Below, one piece after another: positions 4,514 through 5,160 of a stretch of DNA of 5,160 bases. Within the stretch, counting starts at the first letter, position 1. Each line of letters begins with the position of its first letter. The translations under genes were made by a program, and so were the position numbers. The notes below the pieces were generated by a model. It saw only the letters and a list, made by a program, of their open reading frames with translations, searched no databases and was not told where the DNA came from. The DNA is from an uncultured Eubacteriales bacterium (GTDB taxonomy: Bacteria > Bacillota > Clostridia > Oscillospirales > CAG-272): NCBI GenBank assembly GCA_934489945.1, contig CAKSSY010000090.1, positions 1-5,160 on the forward strand, read 5' to 3'.

Positions 4514-5160
4514 CAGGACTCGGCGCACTGATAAAACGAAATTGCAAATTATTCTTCAAGGACAAGGGGATGTTCTTTACTTCTCTGATAACACCGGTCA
4601 TTCTGTTGGTGCTGTATGCTACTTTTCTGGCAAAGGTATATAAAGATTCGTTTGTATCTGCTATGCCCGCCGGATTCGTTGTGGATGAAGCTCTCATCAA
4701 AGGCACGGTAGGAGGTCAATTGATTTCTTCTTTGCTGGCTGTATGTTGTGTAACGGTGGCATTCTGTTCCAATCTGTTGATGGTTCAGGATAAGATCAGC
4801 GGAGCTAAGCGTGATCTGACAATGAGTCCTGTAAAGAAATCCACGTTGGCTCTCAGTTATTTTGCGGCAAGTGCGTTGTCTACTATGCTGATTTGCTTTA
4901 CGGCATTGGGAGGGTGCCTCGTCTATCTTTCTATGACCGGTTGGTATTTGACAGTGGCAGATGTGCTTTTATTGTGTCTGGATGTTTTGATTTTGGTGCT
5001 GTTCGGTACGGCACTGTCCTCCGTTATTAACTGCAATCTCTCTACTAACGGACAGGGGTCTGCGGTTGGCACCATCGTCAGTTCGGGCTATGGGTTCATC
5101 TGCGGTGCGTATATGCCTATTTCCAGTTTTGGAGAGGGATTGCAGAAAGTGCTGTCCTTC
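4510..5160 (+). CDS. ABC-2 type transporter permease (N-terminal part, cut by window end)
   Basis: A frame opens at ATG 4510 and runs 217 codons to the window edge without a stop. It is the membrane partner of the preceding ATPase. The N-terminus has a short cytoplasmic amphipathic segment, LIKRNCKLFFKDKGMFF, typical of ABC-2 permeases, then a first membrane helix (about 26-43, ITPVILLVLYATFLAKV). Further hydrophobic segments lie at about 68-92, 112-140 and 146-172, with another around 185-204 (GTIVSSGYGFICGAYMPIS). The stretch between the first two helices is a short external loop. The cytoplasmic stretch DKISGAKRDLTMSPVKK after the second helix is a common family feature. Full-length members usually have six helices in roughly 240-290 residues, or up to about 375 in forms with a larger external domain, so the last part is missing. 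It overlaps the ATPase gene by four bases, so the two are almost certainly co-translated into one exporter. Confidence 0.88.
   Translation, partial: MTGLGALIKRNCKLFFKDKGMFFTSLITPVILLVLYATFLAKVYKDSFVSAMPAGFVVDEALIKGTVGGQLISSLLAVCCVTVAFCSNLLMVQDKISGAKRDLTMSPVKKSTLALSYFAASALSTMLICFTALGGCLVYLSMTGWYLTVADVLLLCLDVLILVLFGTALSSVINCNLSTNGQGSAVGTIVSSGYGFICGAYMPISSFGEGLQKVLSF

Overview
The window looks like part of a chromosome from an anaerobic, probably gut-associated Firmicute of class Clostridia. This is inferred from the moderate-to-low GC content, strong AGGAG/GGAGG ribosome binding sites, near-consensus sigma-A promoters with 17-base spacers, and the protein types present. No rRNA, tRNA, CRISPR array, insertion sequence or phage gene was seen, and the species cannot be named from this sequence.

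Layout from left to right. (1) Positions 1-132 hold the last 43 codons of a rightward gene whose tail resembles the C-terminal ends of large secreted or surface proteins of clostridia. (2) A perfect 24-bp stem-loop at 149-200 separates it from the convergent leftward gene at 209-1360. That gene encodes an enolase-superfamily sugar-acid dehydratase resembling D-galactonate dehydratase (DgoD). (3) Across a 263-bp divergent promoter region lies a rightward AraC-family regulator at 1624-2457. The two genes probably form a sugar-acid-responsive unit in which the regulator controls the dehydratase. (4) A small leftward gene at 2465-2659 encodes a conserved-looking 64-residue protein of unknown function. 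It ends 7 bp from the AraC stop codon. (5) From about 2794 a strong promoter with dyad symmetry drives a likely operon of a TetR-family regulator (2865-3494), an ABC-2 type ATPase (3599-4513) and its permease (from 4510, cut by the window end). This is the usual design of a self-regulated exporter.

The dehydratase/AraC pair and the TetR/ABC operon look like two independent modules placed side by side. Each regulator sits next to the genes it probably controls. I see no clear evidence of a new multi-gene system. The most worthwhile open points are the true substrate of the dehydratase, the repeated motif at the divergent promoters, the role of the 64-residue protein, and the long hairpin at the left end.
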